From Rhodobacteraceae bacterium WFHF2C18 (GTDB lineage: Bacteria; Pseudomonadota; Alphaproteobacteria; Rhodobacterales; Rhodobacteraceae), in the NCBI GenBank assembly GCA_002166865.1, contig NHTQ01000001.1, positions 62,001 through 126,000 of the forward strand: a stretch of 64,000 bases of DNA, written 5' to 3'. Below, one piece after another: positions 17,773 through 25,647 of the stretch (positions are counted from its first letter, which is position 1; each line of letters starts with the position of its first letter). Below the pieces are notes generated by a model. That model had not been told where the DNA came from and did no database searches. It worked only from the letters and a program-made list of their open reading frames with translations. The position numbers and the translations under genes were made by a program.

Positions 17773-17788
17773 TGGCACTATAGTGCCA
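17773..17788. promoter_or_regulatory. Perfect 16-bp palindrome between integrase 1 and XRE 1
   Basis: TGGCACTATAGTGCCA is a perfect inverted repeat. It ends four bases from the integrase start codon and 16 bases before the XRE start codon. A palindrome of this size between a recombinase gene and a divergent helix-turn-helix gene is the usual layout of an autoregulatory operator. Binding by the XRE protein is inferred. Confidence 0.7.
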
Positions 17789-17803
17789 ATAGAGATGAAT
17801 GCA

Positions 17804-18040
17804 ATGGTGACAGGCAATCAAATTCGCATTGCTAGATCTGCGCTTCGATGGTCGGTGCAAGAACTCAGCGAGCGATCTGGGGTATCGACGAGAACCCTCA
17901 AACGGATAGAGGCTTCCGACGGAATACCGTCGACAAGCGCCAACTCTCTGCAGAACATAAAGGACTGCCTCGAAGCTGCCGGAATTGAATTCATCGGTAC
18001 ACCTGACGACCGACCCGGCGTTCGCGTCGGTACCAACTAG
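17804..18040 (+). CDS. Small XRE-type helix-turn-helix regulator, copy 1
   Basis: A 78-residue protein that is almost wholly one Cro/CI-type domain: QIRIARSALRWSVQELSERS then GVSTRTLKRIEASDG. A conserved tail follows, CLEAAGIEFIGTPDDRPGVR. The ATG at 17804 aligns with the start of the second copy at 22582; in-frame GTG (17783) would start inside the palindrome and ATG 17795 is possible. It is divergent from integrase 1. Only 31 bases separate its stop from rfbC, with no terminator visible, so it may lead the rhamnose operon. Probable role: control of the integrase, perhaps also of rfb; both inferred. Confidence 0.8.
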   Translation: MVTGNQIRIARSALRWSVQELSERSGVSTRTLKRIEASDGIPSTSANSLQNIKDCLEAAGIEFIGTPDDRPGVRVGTN

Positions 18041-18071
18041 TTGCACAGCGCTTACGAAATCTAACTGACTT

Positions 18072-18638
18072 ATGCAGATCGAAGACACAAAACTGTCAGG
18101 TGTGAAGATCCTGACGCCCGCACGCTTTGGCGACCACCGAGGCTTCTTTTCCGAGAGCTGGAACAAGGCCCGAATGGAGGCGGCCGGGCTGGGCCATGAT
18201 TTCGTGCAGGATAACCACTCGCTGAGCCATGAGGTCGGCACCATCCGTGGCTTGCATTTTCAGTCTCCACCCCACGCGCAGGCGAAGCTTGTGCGCTGCG
18301 GCCGTGGGTGCCTATTCGATGTTGCGGTCGATATTCGCAAAAATAGCCCGACATTCGGTCAGTGGATTGGTGTTGAGCTGAGCTTTGAGAATGGCAAGCA
18401 GCTACTCATCCCTGAGGGCTTCCTGCATGGCTTTGTCACGCGAGAGCCGAATACCGAGATCATCTACAAGTGCTCTGACTACTATGCGCCCGACTGCGAT
18501 GGTGCCGTCCGCTTTGACGATCCGGACCTTGGCATCGACTGGGGTCTGAATTGTGAGCCGTTCCTGTCAGAAAAGGATGCCGCAGCCCCTCTCATGAAAG
18601 ATTTCGTATCCCCCTTTGTTTGGGAGGATCGCGCATGA
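18072..18638 (+). CDS. rfbC: dTDP-4-dehydrorhamnose 3,5-epimerase
   Basis: Third enzyme of dTDP-L-rhamnose synthesis, epimerising C3 and C5 of dTDP-4-keto-6-deoxyglucose. A 188-residue RmlC cupin with normal length. Family residues are visible: [12 protein letters not shown], the active-site [12 protein letters not shown] with catalytic histidine, [17 protein letters not shown], and [11 protein letters not shown]. The ribosome site is weak, consistent with coupling to the preceding XRE gene. Its stop overlaps the rfbB start (ATGA at 18635). Confidence 0.95.
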   Translation: MQIEDTKLSGVKILTPARFGDHRGFFSESWNKARMEAAGLGHDFVQDNHSLSHEVGTIRGLHFQSPPHAQAKLVRCGRGCLFDVAVDIRKNSPTFGQWIGVELSFENGKQLLIPEGFLHGFVTREPNTEIIYKCSDYYAPDCDGAVRFDDPDLGIDWGLNCEPFLSEKDAAAPLMKDFVSPFVWEDRA

Positions 18639-19696
18639 AACTCCTTATCACAGGTGGTGCAGGCTTCATCGGCTCGGCCGTAGTCCGCTTGGCAGTAGCC
18701 CGCCGGCATGAGGTCATCAACCTCGATGCGCTGACATACGCGGCATGCCTTGCCAATGTTGCTGAGGTCGCGGAAAGCCCGCTTTACACGTTTGAACACG
18801 CGGACATCCGTGATCGGGCTGCCCTGGACCGCATCTTTGCAGCGCATGCTCCTGACATCGTCATGCATCTGGCGGCGGAGTCACATGTCGATCGCTCGAT
18901 CGATGGGCCCGCAGACTTCATCGAGACGAATATTGTCGGCACTTTCAACATGCTGGAGGCGGCGCGCAAATATTGGGAGGACTGCGGCAAACCAGAGAGC
19001 TTCTGCTTTCACCACATCTCGACCGATGAGGTCTTTGGATCGTTGCCTGACGACCCCACCGTTCAGTTCACCGAAGAAACCCCCTACGATCCGCGCAGCC
19101 CCTACTCCGCCTCCAAGGCCAGTTCTGACCATCTGGCGCGCGCATGGCATGAGACCTACGGGCTTCCGGTCGTGCTCAGCAATTGCTCGAACAATTACGG
19201 GCCTTATCACTTCCCCGAAAAGCTGATCCCCGTGATCATCCTGAATGCCCTCGCCGGCAAGCCGCTGCCGATCTATGGCGACGGGAGCAATATTCGCGAC
19301 TGGCTCTATGTCGAAGACCATGCCGACGCACTCCTGCTAGTGGCCCAGAAGGGAAAAGTGGGGCGCAGCTACAATATTGGCGGCGAGAACGAGCGCAGCA
19401 ATCTGGGCCTCGTGCAGACTATTTGCGCCATCCTCGACCGCATTCAGCCGCGCGCCCAAGGCAGTTACGAGGACCTCATCACCTTCGTCACCGACCGGCC
19501 CGGTCATGACGCGCGCTATGCCATCGACCCCACGCGGATCCGGGAGGAACTCGGGTGGCGGCCTTCGGTCACTGTCGAAGAGGGACTGGAGAAGACAGTC
19601 CGCTGGTATCTTGCAAACGAGGGCTGGTGGCGTCCCCTTCTGGCACGCGAGGGTGTGGGTAAGCGCCTCGGCACCGGAACGGAGAGTGCGCGATGA
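18635..19696 (+). CDS. rfbB: dTDP-glucose 4,6-dehydratase
   Basis: Second enzyme of the dTDP-rhamnose pathway. A 353-residue extended SDR. It begins [17 protein letters not shown] (NAD-binding), with [20 protein letters not shown], then [11 protein letters not shown] that carries the Thr-Asp-Glu triad, and the catalytic YxxxK in [28 protein letters not shown] is typical for RmlB. The start at 18635 (overlapping the rfbC stop) removes a short non-conserved extension. It overlaps rfbD by four bases. Confidence 0.95.
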   Translation: MKLLITGGAGFIGSAVVRLAVARRHEVINLDALTYAACLANVAEVAESPLYTFEHADIRDRAALDRIFAAHAPDIVMHLAAESHVDRSIDGPADFIETNIVGTFNMLEAARKYWEDCGKPESFCFHHISTDEVFGSLPDDPTVQFTEETPYDPRSPYSASKASSDHLARAWHETYGLPVVLSNCSNNYGPYHFPEKLIPVIILNALAGKPLPIYGDGSNIRDWLYVEDHADALLLVAQKGKVGRSYNIGGENERSNLGLVQTICAILDRIQPRAQGSYEDLITFVTDRPGHDARYAIDPTRIREELGWRPSVTVEEGLEKTVRWYLANEGWWRPLLAREGVGKRLGTGTESAR

Positions 19697-20544
19697 CCGG
19701 TATCCTCGTCTTCGGTCGTTCCGGGCAGGTTGCCACGGAACTGCAGCGTCTTGCCGACGTCGCCGTCATCGGTCGCCAAGAGTGCGATCTTGCATCGCCC
19801 GCCGCCTGCGCCACCGTCATCGCAGCGTACAAACCAAGGGCAGTCCTCAATGCAGCCGCCTATACGGCCGTGGACCGCGCCGAGGAAGAAGAGGTCCTGG
19901 CGCGGACAATTAACGGCGAGGCACCCGGCGCCATGGCTGAGGCCTGCGCCAAACTCGGCATCCCCTCCGTCCAGATCTCGACCGACTACGTCTTTGACGG
20001 CAGCGGCGACGCACCTTGGCCACCTGACGCAGCCCTTGCCCCGCAGAGCGCATATGGGCGCACGAAACTGGCCGGCGAAGAAGCCGTGCGCGCTGCCGGT
20101 GGCTGCCACGCGATCCTGAGGACATCCTGGGTCTTCTCGGCGCATGGCAGCAACTTCGTGAAGACGATGCTGCGTCTCTCGGAGAGCCGCGACACACTGA
20201 ATATTGTTGCAGATCAGATCGGCGGGCCGACGCCTGCCCGCGCCATTGCGGAGGCTTGCTTGACGATCGCCGCGCAGCTGATGGAGGACCCATCAAAGTC
20301 GGGCACCTACCATTTCAGCGCGGCGCCAGATGTGAGTTGGTATGACTTTGCCCGTGCGATCTTTGCCGAGGCTGGAAAATCTATGACGGTACATCCGATC
20401 CCGACATCCGATTACCCGACGCCGGCGAAAAGGCCGCTGAACTCGCGACTGGACTGCACCGCAACCGAAGAGACATTCGGCATAATCCGTCCGGGTTGGC
20501 GGAGTGCGCTACGTGACGTTATCAAGCAATTGGAGCAAAAGTGA
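19693..20544 (+). CDS. rfbD: dTDP-4-dehydrorhamnose reductase
   Basis: Last step of the pathway, NAD(P)H-dependent reduction to dTDP-L-rhamnose. A 283-residue SDR of the RmlD family. It starts [17 protein letters not shown], with [26 protein letters not shown] and the catalytic YxxxK in [12 protein letters not shown]. The C-terminal substrate region ends [17 protein letters not shown], matching the family RPxxSxLxxxK-like element. It is coupled to rfbB and rfbA by four-base overlaps. Confidence 0.95.
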   Translation: MTGILVFGRSGQVATELQRLADVAVIGRQECDLASPAACATVIAAYKPRAVLNAAAYTAVDRAEEEEVLARTINGEAPGAMAEACAKLGIPSVQISTDYVFDGSGDAPWPPDAALAPQSAYGRTKLAGEEAVRAAGGCHAILRTSWVFSAHGSNFVKTMLRLSESRDTLNIVADQIGGPTPARAIAEACLTIAAQLMEDPSKSGTYHFSAAPDVSWYDFARAIFAEAGKSMTVHPIPTSDYPTPAKRPLNSRLDCTATEETFGIIRPGWRSALRDVIKQLEQK

Positions 20545-21416
20545 TGAGCGACCGTAAGGGAATTATTTTGGCCGGCGGATCGGGCACGCGGCTCTATCCG
20601 ATTACCTTGGGCGTCTCGAAACAGCTCTTACCCATCTATGACAAGCCGATGATCTACTATCCCTTGACCGTATTGATGCTCGCCGGCATTCGCGAAATTC
20701 TCGTTATCACAACGCCGCAAGACCAGGCGCAATTCCAGCGGACTTTGGGCGATGGCAATCAGTGGGGCATCAGCCTGCAATACAAGGTGCAGCCAAGCCC
20801 TGATGGTCTGGCTCAGGCGTTCATCCTCGGAGAGGATTTCCTTGACGGCTCGCCGTCGGCGATGGTCTTGGGTGACAACATCTTTTTTGGTCACGGGCTG
20901 CCCGAACTGCTGCAGGCAGCAGATACAGCAGCCGATGGCGCAACCGTCTTTGGCTACCGCGTCTCCGATCCGGAGCGTTACGGCGTCGTCGACTTCGATA
21001 TAGACGGCAAGGTGGTATCGATCATTGAAAAACCCGCGACGCCGCCGTCGAACTATGCAGTAACAGGGCTTTACTTTGTCGACGGGACAGCACCTGCACG
21101 TGCACGTGAAGTTAGGCCCTCTGCACGCGGCGAGTTGGAGATTACATCGCTCCTGGAAAGCTATCTTGCGGATGACAAACTTTCCGTCGAACGTATGGGA
21201 CGCGGTTATGCCTGGCTCGACACCGGCACGCACGCGTCACTTCTGGATGCAGGGAACTTTGTCCGCACACTTACCGAGCGGCAGGGGCAACAGGTCGGAT
21301 CACCAGACGAGGTCGCATTCGGGAAGGGCTGGATCTCACGCGAACAATTGCTCGCACTGGCCGACCGCTTTGGGAAGAACGGGTATGGCGCATACCTCGA
21401 AGGCATCGCGGGGTAG
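20541..21416 (+). CDS. rfbA: Glucose-1-phosphate thymidylyltransferase
   Basis: First step of the pathway, making dTDP-glucose. A 291-residue RmlA. The signature [20 protein letters not shown] is followed by [35 protein letters not shown] and [35 protein letters not shown] near the end is also typical. It is last in the order C-B-D-A. A strong hairpin begins at its stop codon. The set is complete, so the segment alone could supply dTDP-rhamnose. Confidence 0.95.
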   Translation: MMSDRKGIILAGGSGTRLYPITLGVSKQLLPIYDKPMIYYPLTVLMLAGIREILVITTPQDQAQFQRTLGDGNQWGISLQYKVQPSPDGLAQAFILGEDFLDGSPSAMVLGDNIFFGHGLPELLQAADTAADGATVFGYRVSDPERYGVVDFDIDGKVVSIIEKPATPPSNYAVTGLYFVDGTAPARAREVRPSARGELEITSLLESYLADDKLSVERMGRGYAWLDTGTHASLLDAGNFVRTLTERQGQQVGSPDEVAFGKGWISREQLLALADRFGKNGYGAYLEGIAG

Positions 21417-21440
21417 CTGGCCGCAGGCTCGCGGCCCAGC
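21416..21440 (+). terminator. Stem-loop at the end of rfbA
   Basis: GCTGGCCGC, loop AGGCTC, GCGGCCCAGC forms a stem of about nine pairs with one bulged G. It starts within the rfbA stop codon. No U-run follows, so it is a terminator-like or mRNA-stabilising hairpin rather than a classical intrinsic terminator. Confidence 0.4.
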
Positions 21441-21625
21441 TTCGCTGCTTGGGCACTGACAAGAGTGGGGCCAACTCGGGCGCTGGGGATGGCGATGCAC
21501 ACCGCTTTGACTGGTAGCATCGCATAGTGAAGGATTTGCGCGCCCCCATCTTTTTCAAGGATTATCCGGGCCACTCGGAGCGCAACAGCTCCAACGCGTG
21601 AATATGCCGCGACGCGCGTCGTCGC

Positions 21626-22528
21626 TCACGTCCAGACATTGTGCTCGGCGTGCTCAAGGTAGCGTGAGAGGATATTCACCGACTTCCAGCCGCCCGCCCG
21701 CATGATGGCGACGGTATCATGTCCCGCGCACAGTAGATCCTGCGCCGCACCGACGCGAAGTGAATGGCCGCTGAAGCCGTCGATCTCATCGGGATCCAGC
21801 CCTGCTTTTCTCGCAGAGCTCTTGATGAGGCTCTTGACCGAGGTCGTGCTCAGGCTGCGCTGCATGGCCTTGCCCTGATAGATCGGGCAGAAAAGGTAGG
21901 AGATGTGCGGTCCCCGCCAGTCCAGCCAGTCTCGAACGAGGCTGGCTGTTTTGCGTGAGGTGAAGGCGATACGGCCTTCGCCAAAGGGATCCGCCTTGCT
22001 TCGGCGAATGATTACCCGCAGCGTGCCATCGTGGCGATCTTCCAGATCGTCGCTGGTCAGCGCCACCAGTTCGGAGCGGCGCGTCAGCAATTCATACCCC
22101 AAGGACAGCATGGCGCGGTTGCGCAGACCCCAGGGCGTGTCCGGCTGAACGGCGAGAAACGCGTCGAGATAGGCGCGGGTCAAACCCTTCGCCTGTTTCG
22201 GGCGCGTGTGTTTTGCCCGGCGGATACGGCGGAAGGTGAGGTTGATCTCCTCGTCATATGTCGGATCGGGAAGCCGCAAGAGCCGGTGGGCCTTGCGGAT
22301 GGCATACAGACGCCGGCGCACGGTGGAGGGCGCCTTGCCCGGGGCTTGGTCTTCCAGAAATTGGCAGATCACCGGGACTGGGGCAGGGAAGGGCTCGAGC
22401 CCATGTTCCAGGGACCAGGTTTCAAAAACCTCGATGTCGGCGTAGTAGGATTTCAAAGTCGATGGGGCATAGGCGCCCTCAAGACGCTTGAATTCAGATC
22501 TCCAATCGTGTTTCGGTCCAAACGGCAT
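21626..22528 (-). CDS. Tyrosine recombinase (integrase), copy 2
   Basis: A 300-residue recombinase, close paralogue of the copy at 16855. Shared blocks include APSTVRRRLYAIRKAHRLL, RPKQAKGLTRAYLDAFLA and DTPWGLRNRAMLSLGYELL. Catalytic residues are intact: Arg in LLTRRSELVAL, Lys in RRSKADPFGEG, H-x-x-R in FSGHSLRVGAA, Trp in AGGWKS and Tyr in LSRYLEHAEHN. The ATG at 22528 removes a non-conserved extension. Like copy 1 it lies on the minus strand, divergent from a small XRE gene, with its 3' end facing the previous cargo operon. Confidence 0.9.
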   Translation of the reverse strand: MPFGPKHDWRSEFKRLEGAYAPSTLKSYYADIEVFETWSLEHGLEPFPAPVPVICQFLEDQAPGKAPSTVRRRLYAIRKAHRLLRLPDPTYDEEINLTFRRIRRAKHTRPKQAKGLTRAYLDAFLAVQPDTPWGLRNRAMLSLGYELLTRRSELVALTSDDLEDRHDGTLRVIIRRSKADPFGEGRIAFTSRKTASLVRDWLDWRGPHISYLFCPIYQGKAMQRSLSTTSVKSLIKSSARKAGLDPDEIDGFSGHSLRVGAAQDLLCAGHDTVAIMRAGGWKSVNILSRYLEHAEHNVWT

Positions 22529-22543
22529 GGATAAAGCCTGACG

Positions 22544-22564
22544 ACTTGCGTAAAATATGCAAGT
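22544..22564. promoter_or_regulatory. Inverted repeat between integrase 2 and XRE 2
   Basis: ACTTGC (22544-22549) and GCAAGT (22559-22564) form an inverted repeat with nine AT-rich bases between. It occupies the same relative place as the palindrome of the first module but has a different sequence, which suggests that each XRE protein has its own operator. Confidence 0.5.
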
Positions 22565-22581
22565 TAAAATGATTGGCGCAA

Positions 22582-22830
22582 ATGATAACATCGGCTCAAA
22601 TAAGGAGTGCTAGAACCGCTCTTGGCTGGTCGGCTTCTAAGTTGGGTGACCAAGCAGGTCTTTCGCTGCGAACGGTTCAAACCGTAGAAACTGACGGTGG
22701 TGAGTCCAAAGTGCGAAAAAGCTCACTTCTAGCAATCAAAACCACTCTCGAATCTGCCGGCATCGAGTTCATCGGCGCGCCGGACGACGCCCCCGGTATC
22801 CGCATTCATGGGGGTGCCTCCGGATCCTGA
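22582..22830 (+). CDS. Small XRE-type helix-turn-helix regulator, copy 2
   Basis: An 82-residue Cro/CI-type protein: QIRSARTALGWSASKLGDQA then GLSLRTVQTVETDGG, with the tail ESAGIEFIGAPDDAPGIR. It is a diverged paralogue of the product at 17804, with the same length and tail. ATG 22582 is preferred over an upstream TTG. It reads away from integrase 2. Unlike copy 1, it is followed by more than 500 bases with no clear gene. Confidence 0.8.
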   Translation: MITSAQIRSARTALGWSASKLGDQAGLSLRTVQTVETDGGESKVRKSSLLAIKTTLESAGIEFIGAPDDAPGIRIHGGASGS

Positions 22831-23387
22831 GCGGGCTCACGGAGGCCGCGCGTGACCGCCGTGGAGCTCGCGCGCACCATCCTGGGGCGCTTCTGGCGAC
22901 CCGTCTGCCGGTCTTGATCATCGCCTGGTGGCACACCCCCTCTCGCCGCCCCGGCGCTGAACAGCGCTCTGTCGGGCAAGATCTGCCACGTGATGGCCTT
23001 TCCGGCCCGGGTTGTCCCGGCGGGCTTGCGCGGCGCGCGCAGTCTACCCCGTGGGCCGTCACGGGCGGCGCTCGTCGGTCCCGCGATCGCGTTCGGGCAA
23101 CCTTGAAAGTGGCGCGTTAAGGTGGCGCGGTGCCGCGGCGGCGGATGTGCCCCCGGATGCCCCGGGCCCCGATTGGCCGTGGCCATGGGTCCTTTCTTGC
23201 GCGTCGAGCTCCGCGGCGCGGATGAGGCCAACACACATCTCTGCGCCCCGGAAGAGGCACTGTGTGACCAACATGCATGTAGTCCCAGCTTGACTCGTCG
23301 GCACAATATCTGGTAGGTATCTGACAGGAATAGATATGGCGCATGATGTGCCTCCACCGAGCAGCCTGATCGTTGAGTGGAGCCTGC
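22831..23387. other. Non-coding stretch with a possible promoter near its right end
   Basis: No open frame here has a recognisable domain. Near the right end, TTGACT (23290-23295), 18 bases, then TAGGTA (23314-23319) resembles a sigma-70 promoter for the gene at 23388. The rest is GC-rich with no repeats that I could identify. Confidence 0.35.
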
Positions 23388-23999
23388 ATGTCACGCAAAC
23401 CCGCCCCGAAGCGTCCCGGACCGTCCAAATCCCCCGACCCCGCCGAGGTGACCCGCACGCAGGACCTTGCTGCGCGTCTGCCGTCGGTGCCTCCGGCCCC
23501 CGGGGAGCATCCCGATCATGCCGCCACGATTCCCCTGGTCGTGCACGACCGATTCGCGCCGCGCAACGGGTTCGAAACGGTGCTGGTCGAAGAGATCGCT
23601 GATCTGACGCGGCGCATACGGACCGATGAACACCGCATGGAGCAAATTCATCGGATCAAGCGCAACGACCTTGCGGTGACCGCCCTGACCCGATCGCTGA
23701 CGGCGAAGGGCGCAACCGCGGAGACCAGCGACCGGATGGTCGACGAACTGCTCGCGGCGCTTTCCTCCGGCGGCGCCAAGGACCGCCAGGAGGCGTCGGA
23801 CACGCTTGCGCGCTACGGCATCGATCTCGACCAGCTCGACGCCCAGGCCTGGGTCGCCTGCGCCGGATACATCGAGCAACTCAACCGGCAGATCGCGGGC
23901 TGCCGCCGCCAGCGCCAGCAGGTGATCGAGGATCTTGAGCGGCTGCGCCGTGCCGCGGCGCGCGACGGCATTGCCGACGCCGAGGATGTGACGGACTGA
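23388..23999 (+). CDS. Uncharacterised protein, first of a phage-like triad
   Basis: A 203-residue, highly charged soluble protein with no family that I recognise. It is proline-rich at the N-terminus (KPAPKRPGPSKSPDPAE), then helical, with NGFETVLVEEIADLTRRIRT and a C-terminal coiled-coil-like segment, QLNRQIAGCRRQRQQVIEDL. Its stop overlaps the start of the next gene by one base, and that gene overlaps the terminase-like gene. This gives a compact three-gene unit. The ATG at 23388 has a TGGAG ribosome site. Confidence 0.6.
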   Translation: MSRKPAPKRPGPSKSPDPAEVTRTQDLAARLPSVPPAPGEHPDHAATIPLVVHDRFAPRNGFETVLVEEIADLTRRIRTDEHRMEQIHRIKRNDLAVTALTRSLTAKGATAETSDRMVDELLAALSSGGAKDRQEASDTLARYGIDLDQLDAQAWVACAGYIEQLNRQIAGCRRQRQQVIEDLERLRRAAARDGIADAEDVTD

Positions 24000-24478
24000 T
24001 GCGGGACGCCAGAGACCGCGCCAACCGGGAGAATGCCCGGCGCTCGACCGGGCCGCGCAGCCCGCAGGGCAAGAGACGCGCGGCGCAGAATGCACGGCGC
24101 CACGGTGTGATGTCGCAAGCGGCGCGCGCCGCCCGGCGCGAGAGGCTCCTGGCGGCGATGACGCTTCCGGAGATCGCGCCGCTGGCCCCCCTCACGGCAT
24201 CGGATCCCGACGTGATCCGTCTCCTTGATGCGGTTGCGCGTCTGCAGCTGGTGCGCGACGCGGAAACCGCTCTTGACGCCGCCTTCGCCGCGCAGGTTAC
24301 GCGGGCGCGCGGCGGCTGCATCGATCCCGCGGCCGCCCCCGATCCTGTCGATGCGCTGCTCGGAGAGGCGCGGCTCCTGGCCCGCTACCGGAGCGAAGCC
24401 ATGTCCGCCCGCCGACGCGCCCTGCGCGTCCTTATCGACAAGCACCAGACGACAGACGAGGCCCAACATGACCCATGA
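23999..24478 (+). CDS. Uncharacterised protein with 'N-A-R-R-S-T-G-P' motif
   Basis: A 159-residue basic protein. The N-terminal ANRENARRSTGPRSPQGK followed by RRAAQNARRHGV is a motif found in many short bacterial and phage-associated proteins of unknown role. The rest is helical and Ala/Arg-rich. It overlaps genes on both sides, including the terminase small subunit-like gene by 11 bases. The Arg-rich N-terminus could bind nucleic acid; this is a guess. Confidence 0.65.
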   Translation: MRDARDRANRENARRSTGPRSPQGKRRAAQNARRHGVMSQAARAARRERLLAAMTLPEIAPLAPLTASDPDVIRLLDAVARLQLVRDAETALDAAFAAQVTRARGGCIDPAAAPDPVDALLGEARLLARYRSEAMSARRRALRVLIDKHQTTDEAQHDP

Positions 24479-25103
24479 GACATCGCCAGAGACAGAGATC
24501 GAAGGCGGCCCCGGTGCGGCCGGGGACGGGGCGCAGCCCCTCGTGCCCGCGTGTCGGGAGCGCTTCGCGCAGGCCTTTGCGGCAACCCATTGCGGCGAGG
24601 AGGCGGCCCGCCTGGCCGGCTATGGCCGCCACGCGGCTTGGGTCTGGATCGAGCTATTGCAAAAAAGATCGGTGCAGGCGCGTCTTGGCTTCCTGAAGCG
24701 GGCGCCGGATCGGCCGGCGGCGCGCGCTCGTGATCCGGAAGATGCCTTGCGCGAGATGGCGTTCACGGACATCTCGACCCTCTACCATGTCGACCCGCTG
24801 ACCGGCGCGCCCACCCTCGATCTCGCGCGGGCGACCACGGCGCAACTTTTCGCGCTCGCGGTCACGCAGACCATCGTCGTGCAAGACGGGCGGACGCGGC
24901 ACAGCATGACGGTCAAGACGCCCGATCGGGTGGGCGCCGCGAAGGCCCTGCTGAGCCGGGAGCCTTCCGCCCGCGATACGCACGAAGCCAGGGTTCGCGA
25001 CGATTTCTTGCGTGCGGCCCGCGCCATCAACGCGGCCAGCCCGCCCTTGGACCCGGAATACATAAAAGCCAACGCGTACCGTCTTTTCGATCCCGACGAG
25101 TAA
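24468..25103 (+). CDS. Phage terminase small subunit-like protein
   Basis: A 211-residue protein resembling the Terminase_2 DNA-recognition subunit. It has RFAQAFAATHCGEEAARLAG, a helix-turn-helix-like opening, then DPEDALREMAFTDISTLYHV, PTLDLARATTAQLFALAV and VKTPDRVGAAKALLSRE, all in the usual order. In a phage it would bind the packaging site beside a large ATPase/nuclease subunit. No large subunit, portal or capsid gene follows; the next 540 bases hold no gene. It is therefore either a prophage remnant or a reused DNA-binding protein. Confidence 0.7.
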   Translation: MTHETSPETEIEGGPGAAGDGAQPLVPACRERFAQAFAATHCGEEAARLAGYGRHAAWVWIELLQKRSVQARLGFLKRAPDRPAARARDPEDALREMAFTDISTLYHVDPLTGAPTLDLARATTAQLFALAVTQTIVVQDGRTRHSMTVKTPDRVGAAKALLSREPSARDTHEARVRDDFLRAARAINAASPPLDPEYIKANAYRLFDPDE

Positions 25104-25562
25104 GGCATGTCGCTCAAGCGTGGGACCCGGTCTTGATTTCCTCGACCATGCGACATCAAACGGGTGGTGTGTGCCCGCGCGACTGCCAGGGAACGCGGCC
25201 ACGCGCCAGTTCGCCACGATGCGCGCCTCGAGAAAGAACACGCGCCCGGGCCCGGCCCGCGACACCGGGTCGGGCGCGGCCCGTTCTCCCGGCGGGCGGG
25301 CGTGAGCCGGCCCGCTGATCGGCTGTCCGCGGCGCGCGCACGCGGCAGCCCCGCTCTTTGACAATTCAAGAAGGCCGCGGCGCGGCTCCCCGGGCGATGT
25401 CCGGCCCGGGGCGGTTGGCCGCCCCGGGCACGCGGGGCACCAAAGTCGTTGTTTCCCGAAACGAACCCAATTGCAATCTTGCCGTGCAACCTCGTTCGCG
25501 AGATCGCTCCTCGCTGGGCGTGGCCCACGGCGGCCCCATCCTGCCGCCGCCGTCAAATGCCC
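25104..25562. other. Non-coding stretch with strong hairpins
   Basis: About 460 very GC-rich bases between the terminase-like gene and the repeats near the wecA-like gene. No frame shows a recognisable protein. The main feature is the hairpin at 25404-25429. Confidence 0.5.
25404..25429. other. Perfect 11-bp stem hairpin
   Basis: GCCCGGGGCGG, loop TTGG, CCGCCCCGGGC: eleven uninterrupted pairs with a four-base loop. No T-run follows on either side. It could serve as a bidirectional transcription block between the terminase-like gene and the convergent wecA-like gene. Confidence 0.55.
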
Positions 25563-25647
25563 GATAACGCCTCGCCTCAAGTAGCGAAGCGGTAGGCTTG
25601 ATAACGCCTCGCCTCAAGTAGCGAAGCGGTAGGCTTGATAACGCCTC
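25563..25647 (-). repeat. 37-bp tandem repeat, 2.3 units
   Basis: Two identical 37-base units (25563-25599 and 25600-25636) begin GATAACGCCTCGCCTCAAGT, and a third partial unit runs into the stop codon of the gene at 25646. Read on the minus strand, each unit has GCGTTATC and ACCGCTTCGCT. The same two words, GCGTT(G/A)TC and ACCGCTTCGCT, occur in the array before galU (1611-1636). Confidence 0.8.

Noticed and set aside
22806-23357. 183-codon minus-strand frame after XRE 2
   Set aside because: Low-complexity Pro/Arg/Ala sequence with no domain or ribosome site.
23388-25103. Complete prophage
   Set aside because: Only a small-subunit terminase-like gene is found; no capsid, portal, tail or lysis genes occur within the window.
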